Origin: Gautieria morchelliformis
Taxonomy: Eukaryota; Basidiomycota; Agaricomycetes; Gomphales; Gomphaceae
Reading direction: 5' to 3'
Assembly (NCBI GenBank): GCA_015179125.1
Contig: WHVA01000103.1
Location: 124,001-188,000 of the forward strand
DNA length: 64,000 nt
Below the pieces are notes generated by a model that worked only from the letters and a program-made list of their open reading frames with translations, searched no databases and was not told the DNA's origin. A program made the position numbers and the translations under genes. Positions 1-11,723 of this stretch are shown here, piece by piece (position 1 is the first letter of the stretch; every line of letters begins with the position of its first letter).

Positions 1-867
1 AAAGACACTCATAAGATAGCTAAATATATCGTCACATTCCAGCAGCTCGCTCCTCGAGTCCAATGGGGAGAAGCCACACTCCGACGCCAGTTTTACATGG
101 GCTTGCCATCCCGGATCAAGGATGAAATTGCCCGCGTCGGAAAACCCGCCACCCTTACTGACCTTCGCAACCTTGCCCAATCCATCGATTCGCGCTACTG
201 GGAAAGACATTCTGAGATCGCTCGCGAAACTTCCGCCCAGAGCAAGAATGACAAGTCTTCCGACAAGAAGTCCGACAAAGACAAGAAGAAGACTAATTCC
301 GGAAACAACAACCCCGGAAACAACAACCCCGGAAACAACAACAACAGTTCCGGATCCAACTCCGGCAACCGGAACAACAACTCCACCCCTCGCAACAACC
401 AGGCCTCTGGTTCCAACACCAACACCCGGAAGAGCACTCCGGACCTTTCCGACAAACTTGGGAAGGACGGAAAACTAACCCCTGTAGAACGCCAGCGTCG
501 CATGGACAACAACGTTTGCCTTTTCTGCGGCAAAGGCGGTCACGTCGCTCGCGATTGCACCCGAGCTTCCGCTTCCGCTGCAAAGGCCAAAGGCCATGCA
601 GCGAAGACGGAAGAGAAATCCGAAGCGGCTCCCGCTACGGATGCAAAAAAATACTCAGCAGTCCTCCGGCCTCCGCACGAGCTGAGGGCTGTGTTGACCC
701 CATTCGTGCGACAAATGAGGTTAAACTCAACACATCCGCTCTTTCGTCCTCCGACTCCCTCTCTGTTCCGCTCACTTCCGACACAATTTCCGCACCCCGT
801 TCACAGCACTGGTCGACTCCGGTTCGACTCATTGTTTCCTCGATTCCGACTTTGTTTTGAAACATAA
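1..867 (+). pseudogene. gag: gypsy-1 Gag (nucleocapsid), 5' partial
   Basis: Frame 1 is open from base 1, so the start codon lies upstream; the first internal ATG is at 97. The N-terminal part is a helical retrotransposon Gag core. A low-complexity Asn/Pro/Gly/Ser/Lys linker follows at about 290-470. One CCHC zinc knuckle (C-x2-C-x4-H-x4-C) lies at about 520-560, inside CLFCGKGGHVARDC. Gag packages element RNA into cytoplasmic particles, and the knuckle binds RNA. The protease follows in a different frame (frame 2, seen from 797), so gag and pol are separated by a frameshift between about 650 and 797. The last 60 or so codons of this frame are probably out-of-frame read-through. Whether the shift is programmed or a mutation cannot be told from one copy. 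Confidence 0.85.
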
Positions 868-3800
868 ACTTCCGACCCGCAACATTCCGACTATTCCGCT
901 CCGCCTTTTCGACGGATCTTCCAACATGGCAATTTCTCAAGTCGTGGATCTGTCTATCCGTTTCGCTACTGGGGACAACCATGAAGTTACGTTTTACGTT
1001 ACTCCACTAGATGCTAGCTGTTCCGTTGTACTAGGACACAATTAGCTCACCCGATATAATCCGTTGATTAACTGGGCATTGGGTCAAATACAGTTCCGTA
1101 CCCCGGATCAACTTCCGTCTATTCCGACGTCGTCCGCAAAGATGGCTCAGGCCTCTTCTGCAACTCCGCTTGTGGATTCAGTTCCGCACTCCGGTCCCGC
1201 TTTAGCACCTCCGCCCCTTGAAGCTCCTCGAATTGCGCTCGTTTCCGCCACCACTTTCCACGTATTGCAACGGCAATAAGACACGACCGTTTTCCAGCTT
1301 CACCTTTCCGACTCGGCTTCAGTCAAGGCTCGTTCCGCCTCAACTTCCGCTCCGGTCGACATGAGCTCAGTTCCGGAAGAATATTGTGACTTCCCAGACA
1401 TGTTCAATAAGGCCAAAGCCGACAAACCTGCTGAACATCGACCTTATGATTTGAAGATAGATTTGGAAGAAGGAGCATCTCCGCCCCTTGGACCGATCTA
1501 CTCTCTTTCGCAAAGTGAACTCCAAACTCTCCGCGAGTTCGTCGATGAACATCTCAACATGGGCTTTATCCGCCCTTCGCTGTCTCCACACGGCGCTCCG
1601 GTCCTTTTCGTCAAGAAGAAGGATGGATCTCTCCGACTCTGCGTCGATTTCCACGGACTCAATGCCCTCACCAAGAAGGACAAATATCCGCTTCCGCGCA
1701 TTTCCGACCTACTCGACACTCCCCGCAGGGCGAATATCTACACCAAAATTGACCTCCGGCACGCTTATCACCTTGTCCACATCCGGGAAGGTGACGAGTG
1801 GAAAACCACTTTCTGCACCCGCTACGGTGCCTTTGAGTGGGTTGTCATGCCTTTCGGTCTAACCAATGCTCCCGCCGCTTTTCAGTGATTCATGAATGAC
1901 GTATTTTCCGACCTTCTCGACGTATGCGTCCTAGTCTACATTGACGACATCCTCATCTATTCCGACACACCGGAAAAATATTGGGAACATGTCCGCGAAG
2001 TACTCCGCCGTCTACGCAAACACCATCTCTACGCAAAAGCAGAGAAATGCGAATGGCATCGCGACACGGTTGAATACCTCGGCTACATCCTCTCTCCTAC
2101 AGGTCTTACCATGGCAGAGGACAAAGTCAAGGCAATTCAAGAATGGCCGGAACCCTGACGTGTTAAGGATGTACAGTCTTTCCTTGGCTTCGCCAACTTT
2201 TACCGGTGTTTCATTTATAACTTTTCCGACATTACTGTTCCGCTCACGCATCTCACCAGGAAGGGTGCCCCATGGAATTTTACTCCGGAATGCCGTTCCG
2301 CATTTGAAGCTCTCAAATCGGCCTTCACTACGGCTCCCATACTCGGTTTCTGGATTCCTGATGCCCAACCTGTACTCGAAACCGACGCTTCCGACTACGC
2401 GCTAGCCACCATTCTTTCCATCATTTCCCCCAACGACGGAGAAATTCATCCGATCGCCTTTCATTCCCGCTCCTTTTCCGCCCTGGAACTCAACTACGAC
2501 GTCCACGACAAGGAACTACTTGCGATTTTCGAAGCCTTCAAAATCTGGAGACACTACCTCGAAGGTCCAACTTTTCCGATCGACGTTGTAATGGATCATA
2601 AAAACCTTGAGTATTTCGCGACTACTAAGATTTTGACTCGCCGTCAAGTCCGCTGGTCTGAATATCTCTCACAGTTCAACATGGTGATCCGCTTCTGCCC
2701 CGGAAAGCTCGGAGCCAAACCCGACGCGCTCACTAGACGTTGGGACGTCTACCCAAAAGAGGGAAGTAGCGACTATGCCAGCATTAATCCGCACAACTTC
2801 CGCCCAGTATTCTCCACTGAGCAACTGGCATCGTCCCTGCATGCCACAGCATTGCAGTTTCCGCTACTCCACGCCTCAACCATTATGGACACCGAGTCTC
2901 TCCATTCCGACATCCGTTCCGCACTCCGTTCCGACCCCATCTCCGCAGCCCACCTCAATGACCCCACCAGTCCTGGATGGTCCCTTGATTCCGACAGATT
3001 TCTCCGGTACAAGTCCCGGATTTACATTCCAGATACCAACGATCTACGACTTCGTGTGCTCCAGCAAAGCCACGATCATCCGCTCTCAGGACACCAAGGC
3101 CAGAACAAAACCCTCGACATAATCCGATGTACCTATACTTGGCCTCTCCTCCGCACGATGGTCCAAGGCTATTGCAAGTCATGCACCACCTGTATGCGAG
3201 CCAAGCCTCAACGTCACAAACCATACGGCCTCCTGAAGCAGCTTCCGATCCCGGAACAACCGTGGAATTCAATATCCATGGATTTCATTGAGAAACTTCC
3301 TAAGTCATCTGGCTATGATACCATTCTAGTGATCGTTGACCGCCTTACAAAGCAGTCCATCTTTATTCCGACCTACGACACCATCACTTCCGCCCAGCTT
3401 GCACAGCTCTTTGTGCTCCACATCTTTTCCAAGCACGGAATCCCTTCCCATGTCACTTCCGACCGTGGATCAGAATTCGTGTCATCCTTTTTCTGCACAC
3501 TCGGCAAGGCTCTCGACATGAAGCTCCACTTCACTTCCAGTTATCACCCCGAAGGAGACGGACAAACGGAACGTACTAATCAGACCCTTGAGCAGTATCT
3601 CCGTGTCTATTGCAACTACCAACACAGCAATTGGTCCGACCTCCTTCCGCTCGCGGAATTTGCCTACAACAATGCGCCTTCCGCTACCACCGGAATTTCA
3701 CCCTTTTACGCCAACAAAGGCTACCACCCGAATCTCGCCATCCACCCTGAACGCGACCTCACCTCTGCAAGAGCCCGAGATTTTGTTGTGGAACTCGACG

Positions 3801-4357
3801 ACCTTCACCAGCACCTCTGAGAGAACATTTCCGCCGCCCAGAAAAGATACCAGACTTCCGCCGATCAGAAACGACTTCCGCAACCGGCATTCGAGATAGG
3901 TGACAAAGTCTTCGTCAAAGCTGAAAACTTCCACACCACTCGCCCCTCGAAGAAGCTCTCTGAGAAATACCTTGGCCCTTACGAGATCATCGCTAAGGCT
4001 GGCAGTCGTTCTTTCACCCTCAGACTTCCTGACAATATGCGCGCAGTACACCCGGTATTCCATGTCTCCATGCTTGAGCCCGCAGTTCCAAATACAATTC
4101 CGAATCGAGAACAACCTCCGCCTCCGCCAGTTATCATCGACGGAGAACCGGAATATGAGATCTCGGAAATTCTCAACTCCAAGCTCAACAGACGATACCG
4201 CTGCCAACTCCAGTACCTAGTCAAGTGGGCAGGCTATGAAAACACCGACGAAGAGACCTCGTGGATTTCCGCCACGGAACTAGACCACGCCTCTGACCTC
4301 GTCACTGATTTCCACAAGTCTTATCCTGATAAGCCTGGCCCCATTTCCGCGCCCTAG
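797..4357 (+). pseudogene. pol: gypsy-1 Pol: protease, reverse transcriptase, RNase H, integrase, chromodomain
   Basis: One frame runs from the protease to the chromodomain, broken by stops at 1043 (TAG), 1277 (TAA), 1886 (TGA), 2156 (TGA) and 3818 (TGA). In order: retropepsin with a LVDSGSTHCF motif near 812; reverse transcriptase from about 1400 with catalytic VYIDD at about 1935; RNase H at about 2380-2640 (ETDASDY, then MDHKNLEYF); HHCC zinc-binding domain of integrase at about 3060-3200; DDE integrase core (SMDFIEKLP, TSDRGSEF, and the Glu of the GDGQTER block); chromodomain at about 4150-4340 with YLVKWAGYE. The terminal TAG is at 4355. The protein copies element RNA into DNA and inserts it, and the chromodomain usually targets chromatin. 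The internal stops read as decayed Arg, Trp or Gln codons. Confidence 0.93.
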
Positions 4358-4486
4358 TCATTTCCGACCTCATTTCCGATGCCCCATTGAATCTTACAGA
4401 TCTCAAGTTATATGTCAAATCCGATTAATATTCCGATACACTATTTTCCGACACTTCAAGAAATTATCTACAAGACCTTTCAACCC

Positions 4487-5748
4487 CTACTCCTCCTGCA
4501 TTGTTTCCCCCTCACCCTCGTTCTCCGCTTCCGGACCTTCTTCCGCATGGCCTATCTCCACGTTCGTCAATTCAGTCTCCACCCTCGCTTCCGCCCTTTG
4601 GCTCGTACCCGCTTCCGCCTCGTTCTCCTGCTCCTGCATGCGCACCTCCATGCGATCCCGGAGCAAGTCGTTCCGCCACCAGAATTCCCGTTTGAATTGT
4701 TCCAAAACCGTCGACATGACGGTCATCTGGTTTTGGAATGACAGCAACTGCTGTTCCTGGACCACCGCCATCTCCGCAAGGAGGTTCCGGATCCCGCGTT
4801 GGGTTTTCTGGATGCCCCTCAACGAATCGGCGATGTCAAACAAAGGGGATACCATGGAGAAGCGGTTGAGCACCGCTGTCTCCGAGTTTCCGGTCACCGG
4901 AAATCCTTCCGCGACCTTTTTTCCGCTTGGTCCCGGTTTCGACTTAGGGGTTTCAGGCCCCTCGGTCTCAACCCTGCGCCTTTTCCTTTCCACCCTCACG
5001 GCACAACCGTCCACAACACAGCGCCTCTTCTTGTCCCGACACTGTTCGCAGGAGGTTTCCCGCGGATTCTTGGACCACACGCAATCCCGCCCCTTGGTTT
5101 TGCATGGGTTGCACGGGGCTTTCTCTTCTTCGTCATCGTCCCTCATTTTCCGTTTCCTTGTAGCAGGATTTTCCGGCCCCAACTCCCGCAACTCCAGTAT
5201 CTGGGTCATCTTCTCCTTCCGAGCCTTCTGGAACTCATCCGCCCTCCGTTTCCGCTCTGCAACGATGTTCGGCATAGGAGCACCTTCCTTCTGCTTCCCC
5301 TTGCTCTCTGGAGTCGGTGTGCTTTCCGCACTGCTTTCCGCTTCCGACTCCCCCTCGGATACTACGACCCTCTGGCAGTTTTCCCGTGAGCTTGGGAACA
5401 CACCACATGACATTTCCGACTCACCTGGGATTTCCCTGCCTTTTCCGCCGCGGCCTTGTCTTCCACAGCTTTTTTCGCCGCGTCCCGTTTCCACTGCTCC
5501 TCGCGGAGGCGCGACTCCTCCTCGCGGTGTTTACGGTCCTTTTCTTCCCTCTCCTTCCGCTCCTGCTCCCGACGCTCCTGTTCTTTGCGCTCTTTCTCCT
5601 TGCGCTCCTCCTCCAGACGCTCCCTCTCTTTCCGCGCGGCTTCCTCGGCCTCGCGCTTTTCGGCCAGTTCCTTCTGCGCAAGCATGTCAGCAAAGTGCTG
5701 CTTCATCTCGGCACTGGTCATTTTGGAGAAGTCGATTGGAGTGCTCAT
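4487..5748 (-). CDS. Antisense accessory protein of gypsy-1: coiled coil plus Zn(II)2Cys6-type cluster
   Basis: This gene lies between the chromodomain and the 3' LTR, on the strand opposite gag-pol. Two overlapping open frames join cleanly through a GT-AG intron at 5424-5372 (donor GTGAGT, acceptor CCAG), giving about 402 residues. Residues about 20-100 are Glu/Lys/Arg-rich and predicted coiled coil. Six cysteines at about residues 195-226 (bases 5113-5018) have the spacing C-x2-C-x6-C-x10-C-x2-C-x6-C, which fits a fungal Zn(II)2Cys6 DNA-binding cluster, with a basic RDKKRR stretch. A second amphipathic helical region lies at about 280-340 and the tail is acidic. There is no internal stop, in contrast to pol. 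A related gene lies in the same place in gypsy-2 (47348-49763). The function is unknown. DNA binding is inferred from the cysteine spacing only. Confidence 0.72.
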
Positions 5749-5854
5749 GATGGATTAAAGCGAAGACGTGTTTGTTTCCCGCCTATCTTTCAAACTCCGA
5801 CGCATTTGTTCACAGGTCACGTGATCCGACTTGTGGCCTCGCGGGGCTCGACCT

Positions 5855-5868
5855 TAGAAGGGAGATAC
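5855..5868 (+). other. Polypurine tract of gypsy-1
   Basis: A purine-rich run (AGAAGGGAGA) ends three bases before the TGTTAC start of the LTR. This is the expected site for priming plus-strand DNA synthesis. Confidence 0.7.
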
Positions 5869-6560
5869 TGTTACGACCGTTCATTTCCGACTTCCGACCC
5901 TCAGTTCCGCAGCACCTTCCGCCCCTCCGATATTTCCACAACACCTTCCGCCCCTCCGATATTTCCGACATTCCGCCCCTTGTACATTTCCCTTGTTCTT
6001 TCGACTCTATTACTCGGACCCACCGGACCCACCTCACCGTTCATCAAGATCATACGTCCGGCCCTCCTTGTGTTTCGTTGTCAGATATGTTTTCCCGACC
6101 CCTTGTTCTTTGCCATTGTTCTACCTTACCCTGAACCCCCCTTGTAGTCCCATTGTTCCCAATTAGTTAGTTCCCACGCATTGTCTACTCGACTTCCGCT
6201 TCCCCCGGAATTTGCTTAGTACCATATCATTACCTGTTGTCTCAGCTCTTTGTATAAAAGCCTGTCATGTATGTCTCTTATTCTGCAATCAGATAATCGC
6301 CTTCGATACTTGATTTCCTTCGCTCCATCTCCTGTTCTTAGTACAGCGAGTCTAGCAAGATCTCAGTCTCTCTCCCCCTTCCGTCTTCCGCCTTCCGCCT
6401 CAGTTCCGACTCAAGTTCCGACCAACCTTGGGTTCAGTACTTTCCGACTTCCGACTCAGTTCCGAAATACTTAGGACGATAGTTCATTGGGGGCGCAACC
6501 TATAAGTTGAAGCCGCTGTCCTTTCCAGTTCTGACTTAGTGGAATTCTCGATACGTAACA
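5869..6560 (+). repeat. 3' LTR of gypsy-1 (692 bp)
   Basis: It starts TGTTACGACC and ends ATACGTAACA, so the ends form a perfect 6-bp inverted repeat (TGTTAC/GTAACA). The left part carries tandem copies of a short TTCCGCCCCTCCGATATT block. A TATA-like GTATAAAAG lies at about 6251, a likely promoter element. A second, 5'-truncated copy lies at 33652-34270. The 5' LTR is outside the window. Confidence 0.92.
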
Positions 6561-6561
6561 C

Positions 6562-6804
6562 CACCCTGAATTATGGCTCACTTCTGCTGGCGTCAGCCCC
6601 ACTTCTTCCTGGTTCACCACCCGCCTCCATGCCACTCTCGGCCTCAAGTTCGGTGGCCACTCCATCCGTTCCAACCCCACCACCACCCTTGCCTTGCAGG
6701 GCATCCCTGACAACATCATTCAAGGCAGGGCTGATGGTCTTCTGACACATTCAAAACACCCTGTCGTTCTCCATGCTCTTATCCATGGCCCACTCCAACA
6801 ATAA
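6562..6804 (+). pseudogene. Tyrosine-recombinase C-terminal remnant (Crypton-like)
   Basis: The open frame starts immediately after the gypsy-1 LTR and ends with TAA at 6802. It reads like the C-terminal half of the tyrosine recombinases that are abundant in mushroom genomes: LWLTSAG, then GGHSIR (the catalytic H-x-x-R), LALQGIPDNIIQ, then KHPVVLHALIHG. The block that normally holds the WSS...IYIRKHP nucleophile region is shortened, and the catalytic tyrosine is gone. It is therefore inactive, and its 5' part was cut off by the gypsy-1 insertion. A second remnant of the same family lies at 46486-46769, also directly against a gypsy LTR. The family assignment rests on motif recall. Confidence 0.65.
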
Positions 6805-7368
6805 CATCATCATCTTATCACTTTCTACCTCAGTACATCTCTCTCAATTTAGCTTCTTGCGGCACCTAGCTCGGCGCCAGTGTCCCTTATGCAGAGCCGC
6901 CTCGCGGGCTTAACTGGATTCATCTGAGTTTAAGTAGTGCAGTGTTATTACACGTGGTGAATTCCACGCATGCCTGCGGCTCTCCCACAAGACTGTGCTG
7001 AGCTCTAGACCTATTTCCTTCCTTCTTCTCTCACTCTGTTTTTTATCTAGCGGTAAGTTGATGTTCTACATTTATGCTATCGCTGAAGTTCCGCTGAATT
7101 TCATCACTCGCGTAGGCTCGAGTCCCATGAGACATGTCAGCATCCACATCATGGACCGGCATGCATGTCTCAGTGGATGAATCATTCCTGCTTACTTAAC
7201 ATTGTCGCTAGTAGCCCCTGTGCATTGCTCGCTCGCGACACTCCCCCATTGCACAGGTAGTTCCAACGCTTGGCTCACTAGCCGCGCTCACGCTGACATT
7301 TGCACAGTTTACTGTGATCACGTCATTTCCCCTCCCTCCCTCTCCCTTCATATCCCTGTATGCCATGA
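6805..7368. other. Non-coding stretch with one repeated motif
   Basis: I see no coding signal. At about 6867-6910 there is a block containing GTGTCCCTTATGCAGAGC that recurs at about 8044-8085 beside the palindromic element. It looks like a degraded dispersed repeat. Confidence 0.4.
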
Positions 7369-8044
7369 CACTGGAGGCATGGCAAAATTTCTTAAGTCAG
7401 GAAACCTTCTGAAAAAGCCTATGGAAATTCCATGTTTCTTGAGAGTTTCCTGAGACAGGAAATTTAAAGGAAATTTAATGTTGTACAAGGGTTTCAAAAG
7501 TTCAGGAAATTGTATAAAAATTGTAAAAATATGGCCCAGGAAATCATGAGAAAACTGGCTCCAGAAACTGACAGTTTAACCATGATTTCCTATCTAAAGA
7601 AATCATGGGTAAATTCTAAATTTCTTCACAGTTTTCTGGTACAGGAAAATATTAGGAAATTGTGCAAATCTTGGCAGGAAATCTTGTGAAAATTTTATAG
7701 TTCTCTATGATTTCCTGAATCTGGAAATTATACTAAATATTCAGTTTCTAGTAGCAGGAAATTCACAATATCTCAAATATTTCCTGAGGATTTCCTGGGT
7801 TGGGAAATTGTCCAGAAATTGGAATAGCAGTGCACGTCAGCGCACAGGGCGTTGGTGGCTGGTGCTGTCAGTGCATGGTGCGCTGGTGGCTGGCGTTTTA
7901 TACAATTTCCTGAACTTTGGAAACCCTTGTAAAACATTAAATTTCCTCTAAATTTCCTGTCTCAGGAAACTCTCAAGAAATGGAATTTCCATAGGATTTC
8001 TCAGAAGGTTTCCTTACTTGAGAAATTTTGCCATGCCTCCAGTG
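7369..8044. mobile_element. Long palindromic (foldback) element with CACTG ends
   Basis: The left end CACTGGAGGCATGGCAAAAT is matched in inverse by the right end at 8025-8044. The arms are inverted copies of each other for well over 100 bp, and much of the 676 bp is built from AGGAAATT-like units. There is no coding capacity. The terminus CACTG(G/C)AGGCAT is shared with the smaller element at 41089-41486. The flanking triplets differ (TGA and CGG), so no target duplication is visible, and the flanks may have been rearranged. A CACTA (EnSpm/CMC)-type non-autonomous element is the best guess from the termini. Confidence 0.7.
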
Positions 8045-9130
8045 CGGCGCCGGTGTCCCTTATGCAGAGCTGCCTTGCGGGCTTTAGGTTCGGCACAAGC
8101 CCCATCTCCGACTCAAAGTTCACGCTCTGCGAGCACCTTCCGGAGAAGGGGCTTGTACCAAGATGCCGCGAAACAGGGCCGTCTCCCGCCACCTCTACCA
8201 CCAGCCACACACTTACGGCTTCACTCATTATAACAATCTACTAGACCATATGTCTCTTGAGCTCCCCAGCTAGTTAGAATTGCTTGATCACTGAGCAGCT
8301 GTCTTATATCCCATTGGGAATAGTGGGGGTGGGCACAATTGTGCTATCTCACTTGTCAACACATTACAGACGGCCGCTCATTGATTTTTATGGACTTCTA
8401 TAGTTGGAAATGTATGCCAGATATCCTAAATATTTTTAGAAGCAAATGGAACAGCTTGATCGCTATGATAGTAATGGTACGAATAAATTGACTGGAACGG
8501 TTTCAAACCTTTGGGCAAGGAGAAGAGAAGAGAAATGTTAATAGCTCAGAATATGATTCCCAGATGACTCAGGAGAGAGAATATGCCAATAAGCCTGTCC
8601 TCTAGAATGTCTTTTCATGATAGCAGCCGGAAATCTCCCCAGGACACGTCGATGTCCATTTTTGCGGTAAAGCGCAGGCGTGCTTAAAGTCACATGACGT
8701 AACGGACTGTCGACACCGTCGTCTGGAAAAGTGCCTGGTGCTGCCCCCACCGGTCACCGAGCAGGAAAGTAATCCATGGGATCACTTTAAAACATACTAG
8801 AGGTCATTTTTATAATTTTTTAAAAATTATTCTTGAGTGACTGGTTCAACTACGTGCCTCACAAGCCATTTGTCACTCATCCCAGAAGGCACATACATCA
8901 TGACATAATTAAATTGATTCTTAGCTATTCACACAGGACAAGTTGTCAGAATACATCTCTGTTTCAATAATCTAAAGAAACCTTGACTCGAGAGGTGTTG
9001 TGGCCAACGCAGCATCGTGAGGAGACGACCCCTCTAGCGCGGCATCTTGGTACAAGCCTCTCCTCTGGAGATGAAGTCGGAGCTTCAAGGCTTGCCGAAC
9101 CTACGCGGGCTTAACGGAATTCGGCACCTA
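8045..9130. repeat. Inverted pair of a short repeat around an unassigned spacer
   Basis: The block at about 8080-8170 (containing GGCTTGTACCAAGATGCCGCG, read in two parts) recurs inverted at about 9030-9125. The roughly 860-bp spacer shows no coding signal. This could be a degraded inverted-repeat element. Confidence 0.45.
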
Positions 9131-10770
9131 AAATTGAACCGCCGCGCACTCTCTGAGCTAAGCCGGCGGCAATACTATTTCACGGTTCACCGGGGCCAGT
9201 GCCGCCTGGCACCAACCGCCGCTGACTTTCGGCCGTCAACGGTGGCAATTACCATTTGCAGCACTCGCACCCACTCGCACCCACCCCCATCTGCACCGCG
9301 CGCTGTTGCACGTTGTCACACAATGCGTGGCACCGTGGTTCACCACGTCCCATCGAACGTCGCTCGCACCCAACGCTAAGGGGCCGCCATTTGTGCACCC
9401 TCGAGTTCCACGAGGAACGTCGTACCCACTCGCTCCCCCTCTCAGGTGAGCGATGTTATCTAACGTTCAGCGCTGAGACTCACCTGCCCCACCTGCCCTT
9501 GGCCTCACTCCCTGTACCCCGCCGCCCCCTCGTGCTTGACATCGTATCCCGGTCATTGTCGCTTGCCGTCCACTCGCGCTTTAGGTGAGCGATGTTATCT
9601 AACGTTCAGCGCTGAGACTCACCTGCCTCACCTGCCCTTGGCCTCCCTCCCTGTACCCCGCCGCCCCCTTGCGCTGTACACCGTATCCCGGTCATTGTCG
9701 CTCGCCGTCCACTCGCGTTCCACCCCGCGATCCACCACTCAGCGATGCTCCCTGTCCACATAGGCCACAGCCTCGACCATCATTTCCGAGTCGGGCCGCA
9801 CGCGGGGGGAATGGGCACTTCTTTGCGTGTACAGAGAGTAGAGTCACGACGCAGGTCCCATGTCACATGCTCCATCCTCGCGCATGGAGAATCACCCAAG
9901 CCCATGGCTTATGGGTCGACAGCCTTGTTCCAGGCTTCTACACCTTCCTTCATTTCGCACTGAGCATATTTGTTCTTAACTGAACTGAATGGCATGCCTA
10001 GTAATTGCAATTCAGTTCAGATAACATAGATTGGGAACAAATATCTCAGAAATTTATGGCGTATGATAGACTATTCTACGATCTGCAAGGTCACTAAAAG
10101 CCTTGGCAGACTATGCTAGGACAGACCATATAGGAGAAGGGGCAGATCAATACATGTATTATGCTTCCCTCTGGGTGGCATAATGAGTACAAACGGGCAT
10201 GCCCACCGTCCGTCAGCAATATGCACTATTTATCAGTGGCGGGTAGTACTCACCGCAGGCCACATGGTGTGTGGCTACCCTGCGTCGGTGTTCGAGGCCG
10301 TGAGGTACAGGCCGGCCGTGGACAGCATGAGTCAGCACTGCTGCACACCGGTGGCCAGCGCTGTGCACCGGCGATTACCACCGTTTAGCACCACACGGCG
10401 CTAACCCCTGTGAACCGTGTATAACTCACTATTTCGGGTAGCTGGATTTCAGTTTTTCGACTGTGTTCACCAAATCAGCAGATTTGAGATACTGCCCGAT
10501 TAGCGCAGTTCGCAGATTTTGGTCCAACAGCGTCCGATCCTAGCACTGCGCAGCGGCTAAGTGTTCTACCTGAGGGGCTCACACACACCCTTTATAGCTC
10601 GCTCACGCGGACGCCTGTCTGCACTCAATCGCTGTGCCCCCCACCACGCAGAGGTAAACCGCAGCGTTGTGCGCCTGCTAACCGAGCTATAGACCCGCAG
10701 GTTTTGTGCGGCACACTCTGAGCACTGAGCTCGTGGAAATTGCCTCTTTAGCTTCAAGCTTCAGCTGATT
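9131..10770. other. Unassigned region
   Basis: Apart from the tandem repeat at 9444-9721 and a small hairpin at about 9966-10045 (arms around AACTGAACTGAAT and ATTCAGTTCAG), I recognise nothing here. The open frames are short and their composition does not look coding. Confidence 0.3.
9444..9721. repeat. Tandem duplication, 2 x 139 bp
   Basis: AGGTGAGCGATGTTATCTAA begins at 9444 and again at 9583. The two units are nearly identical through a C-rich stretch ending near CCACTCGCG. Confidence 0.85.
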
Positions 10771-11601
10771 ATGATCCTCAAGTTTGATACTCTACCTACC
10801 GACGTTCTTATACATGTCTTTTAAGGAGTTGGATGTATATGACGTTCACCGTTGTTCATTGGTATGTGCCACTCTCAGACCTCCGATTGGTTGTACTTGA
10901 TATTCGCAGACATGTCGCATCTTTCATGAAACGATCCGGGACACTCTGCTCTTGCAGTATCGCCTGGAGCTTGATGTTGCGGACCTTAGCTTCCGCCAGA
11001 GACTCTCAGTAACCTTGCCTGGGCCGGGCGCCCCGTCTGGAACCTACATGGCGGTGTACTAGTACGCGAATTCGCAACAGACATGGCACGGTAGACGGTA
11101 GCTGCATAAATGACAGTCCAAAGATATGTCATTCATACTACTACCGTCTGCCGTACGAGGAACTCCTGTGCATACGTGGCAAATTGATATAGAAGTGAGC
11201 ATACTATATTTCGCCATATATCCTGCTCAGGACCTCGCCGTTCTCGTCGGTTGGCCTGTGTGCGTCGCGTTCTCTTAAGAGGGCGTTTGTTTTCTTACTC
11301 GTTATGCCGGACAAACGATGAACAGCGGCACACGTTCGGGATACATTTACGCACTATGAGTACTGGGGCATATCATCCTTGCGCGTCCGATTCCGTCCTG
11401 GCTTGTGCCGTGACCCTCAAGGGCCCACCAGATCATTTTGTTATTCAGATTATGGGCGACTGCCTTGCCGTACTTCACGACACTCCTGCAGGTGGTTTGA
11501 GGGACATACTATTTATTTGGGACTGGAAAACAGGTCAACTTCTCACCGTGCACTTGCTTTTCCTTTCGTGCTCAAGACACATGTGCTCAAATACAGTATA
11601 G
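10771..11601 (+). pseudogene. F-box protein pseudogene
   Basis: ATG at 10771 opens a frame reading as an F-box start (FDTLPTDVLIHVF). An extra T in a T-run near 10820 then shifts the frame; in the next frame the F-box continues as KELDVYDVHRCSL. A GT-AG intron at 10862-10909 joins to CRIFHETIRDTLLLQYRLEL, the usual end of the F-box. Downstream, in separate frames, are blocks typical of the C-terminal half of mushroom F-box proteins: PAQDLAVLV near 11215, FGIHLRTMSTGA near 11335 and IQIMGDCLAVL with DILFIWDWKTG near 11445-11530. F-box proteins link substrates to SCF ubiquitin ligases. The frameshifts mean this copy is broken unless several unrecognised introns repair it. Confidence 0.65.
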
Positions 11602-11723
11602 ACTTTAGAAGCTTCGTCTCTAGCCACAGGCTGCGAAGAGAAAAATGTAAAACATATCATGCCGGTGACCGGCATCATATGTTTTTCATTTCTCCCTTCG
11701 TGACATTGTCATAGCGAGTTGCA

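Larger units (their letters stand above)
1..6560 (+). mobile_element. gypsy-1: Ty3/gypsy chromovirus, 5' end outside the window
   Basis: The order is gag with a CCHC zinc knuckle, aspartic protease, reverse transcriptase, RNase H, integrase, chromodomain, an antisense accessory gene, a purine-rich tract and an LTR. This is the Ty3/gypsy order with a C-terminal integrase chromodomain, a hallmark of chromoviruses. The 5' LTR and the first part of gag lie before base 1. The sequence is strikingly rich in the pentamer TTCCG, unlike the neighbouring DNA. The pol frame carries five internal stop codons, so this copy cannot make its own polyprotein. It ends precisely inside a tyrosine-recombinase remnant. 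Confidence 0.95.

Noticed and set aside
4638-5750. A 370-codon plus-strand open frame overlapping the antisense gene
   Set aside because: Its composition (Ser/Phe/Arg/Pro-rich) is what results from reading a Glu/Lys-rich coiled coil backwards. The minus-strand frame has the cysteine cluster, a splice site and a homologue in gypsy-2.
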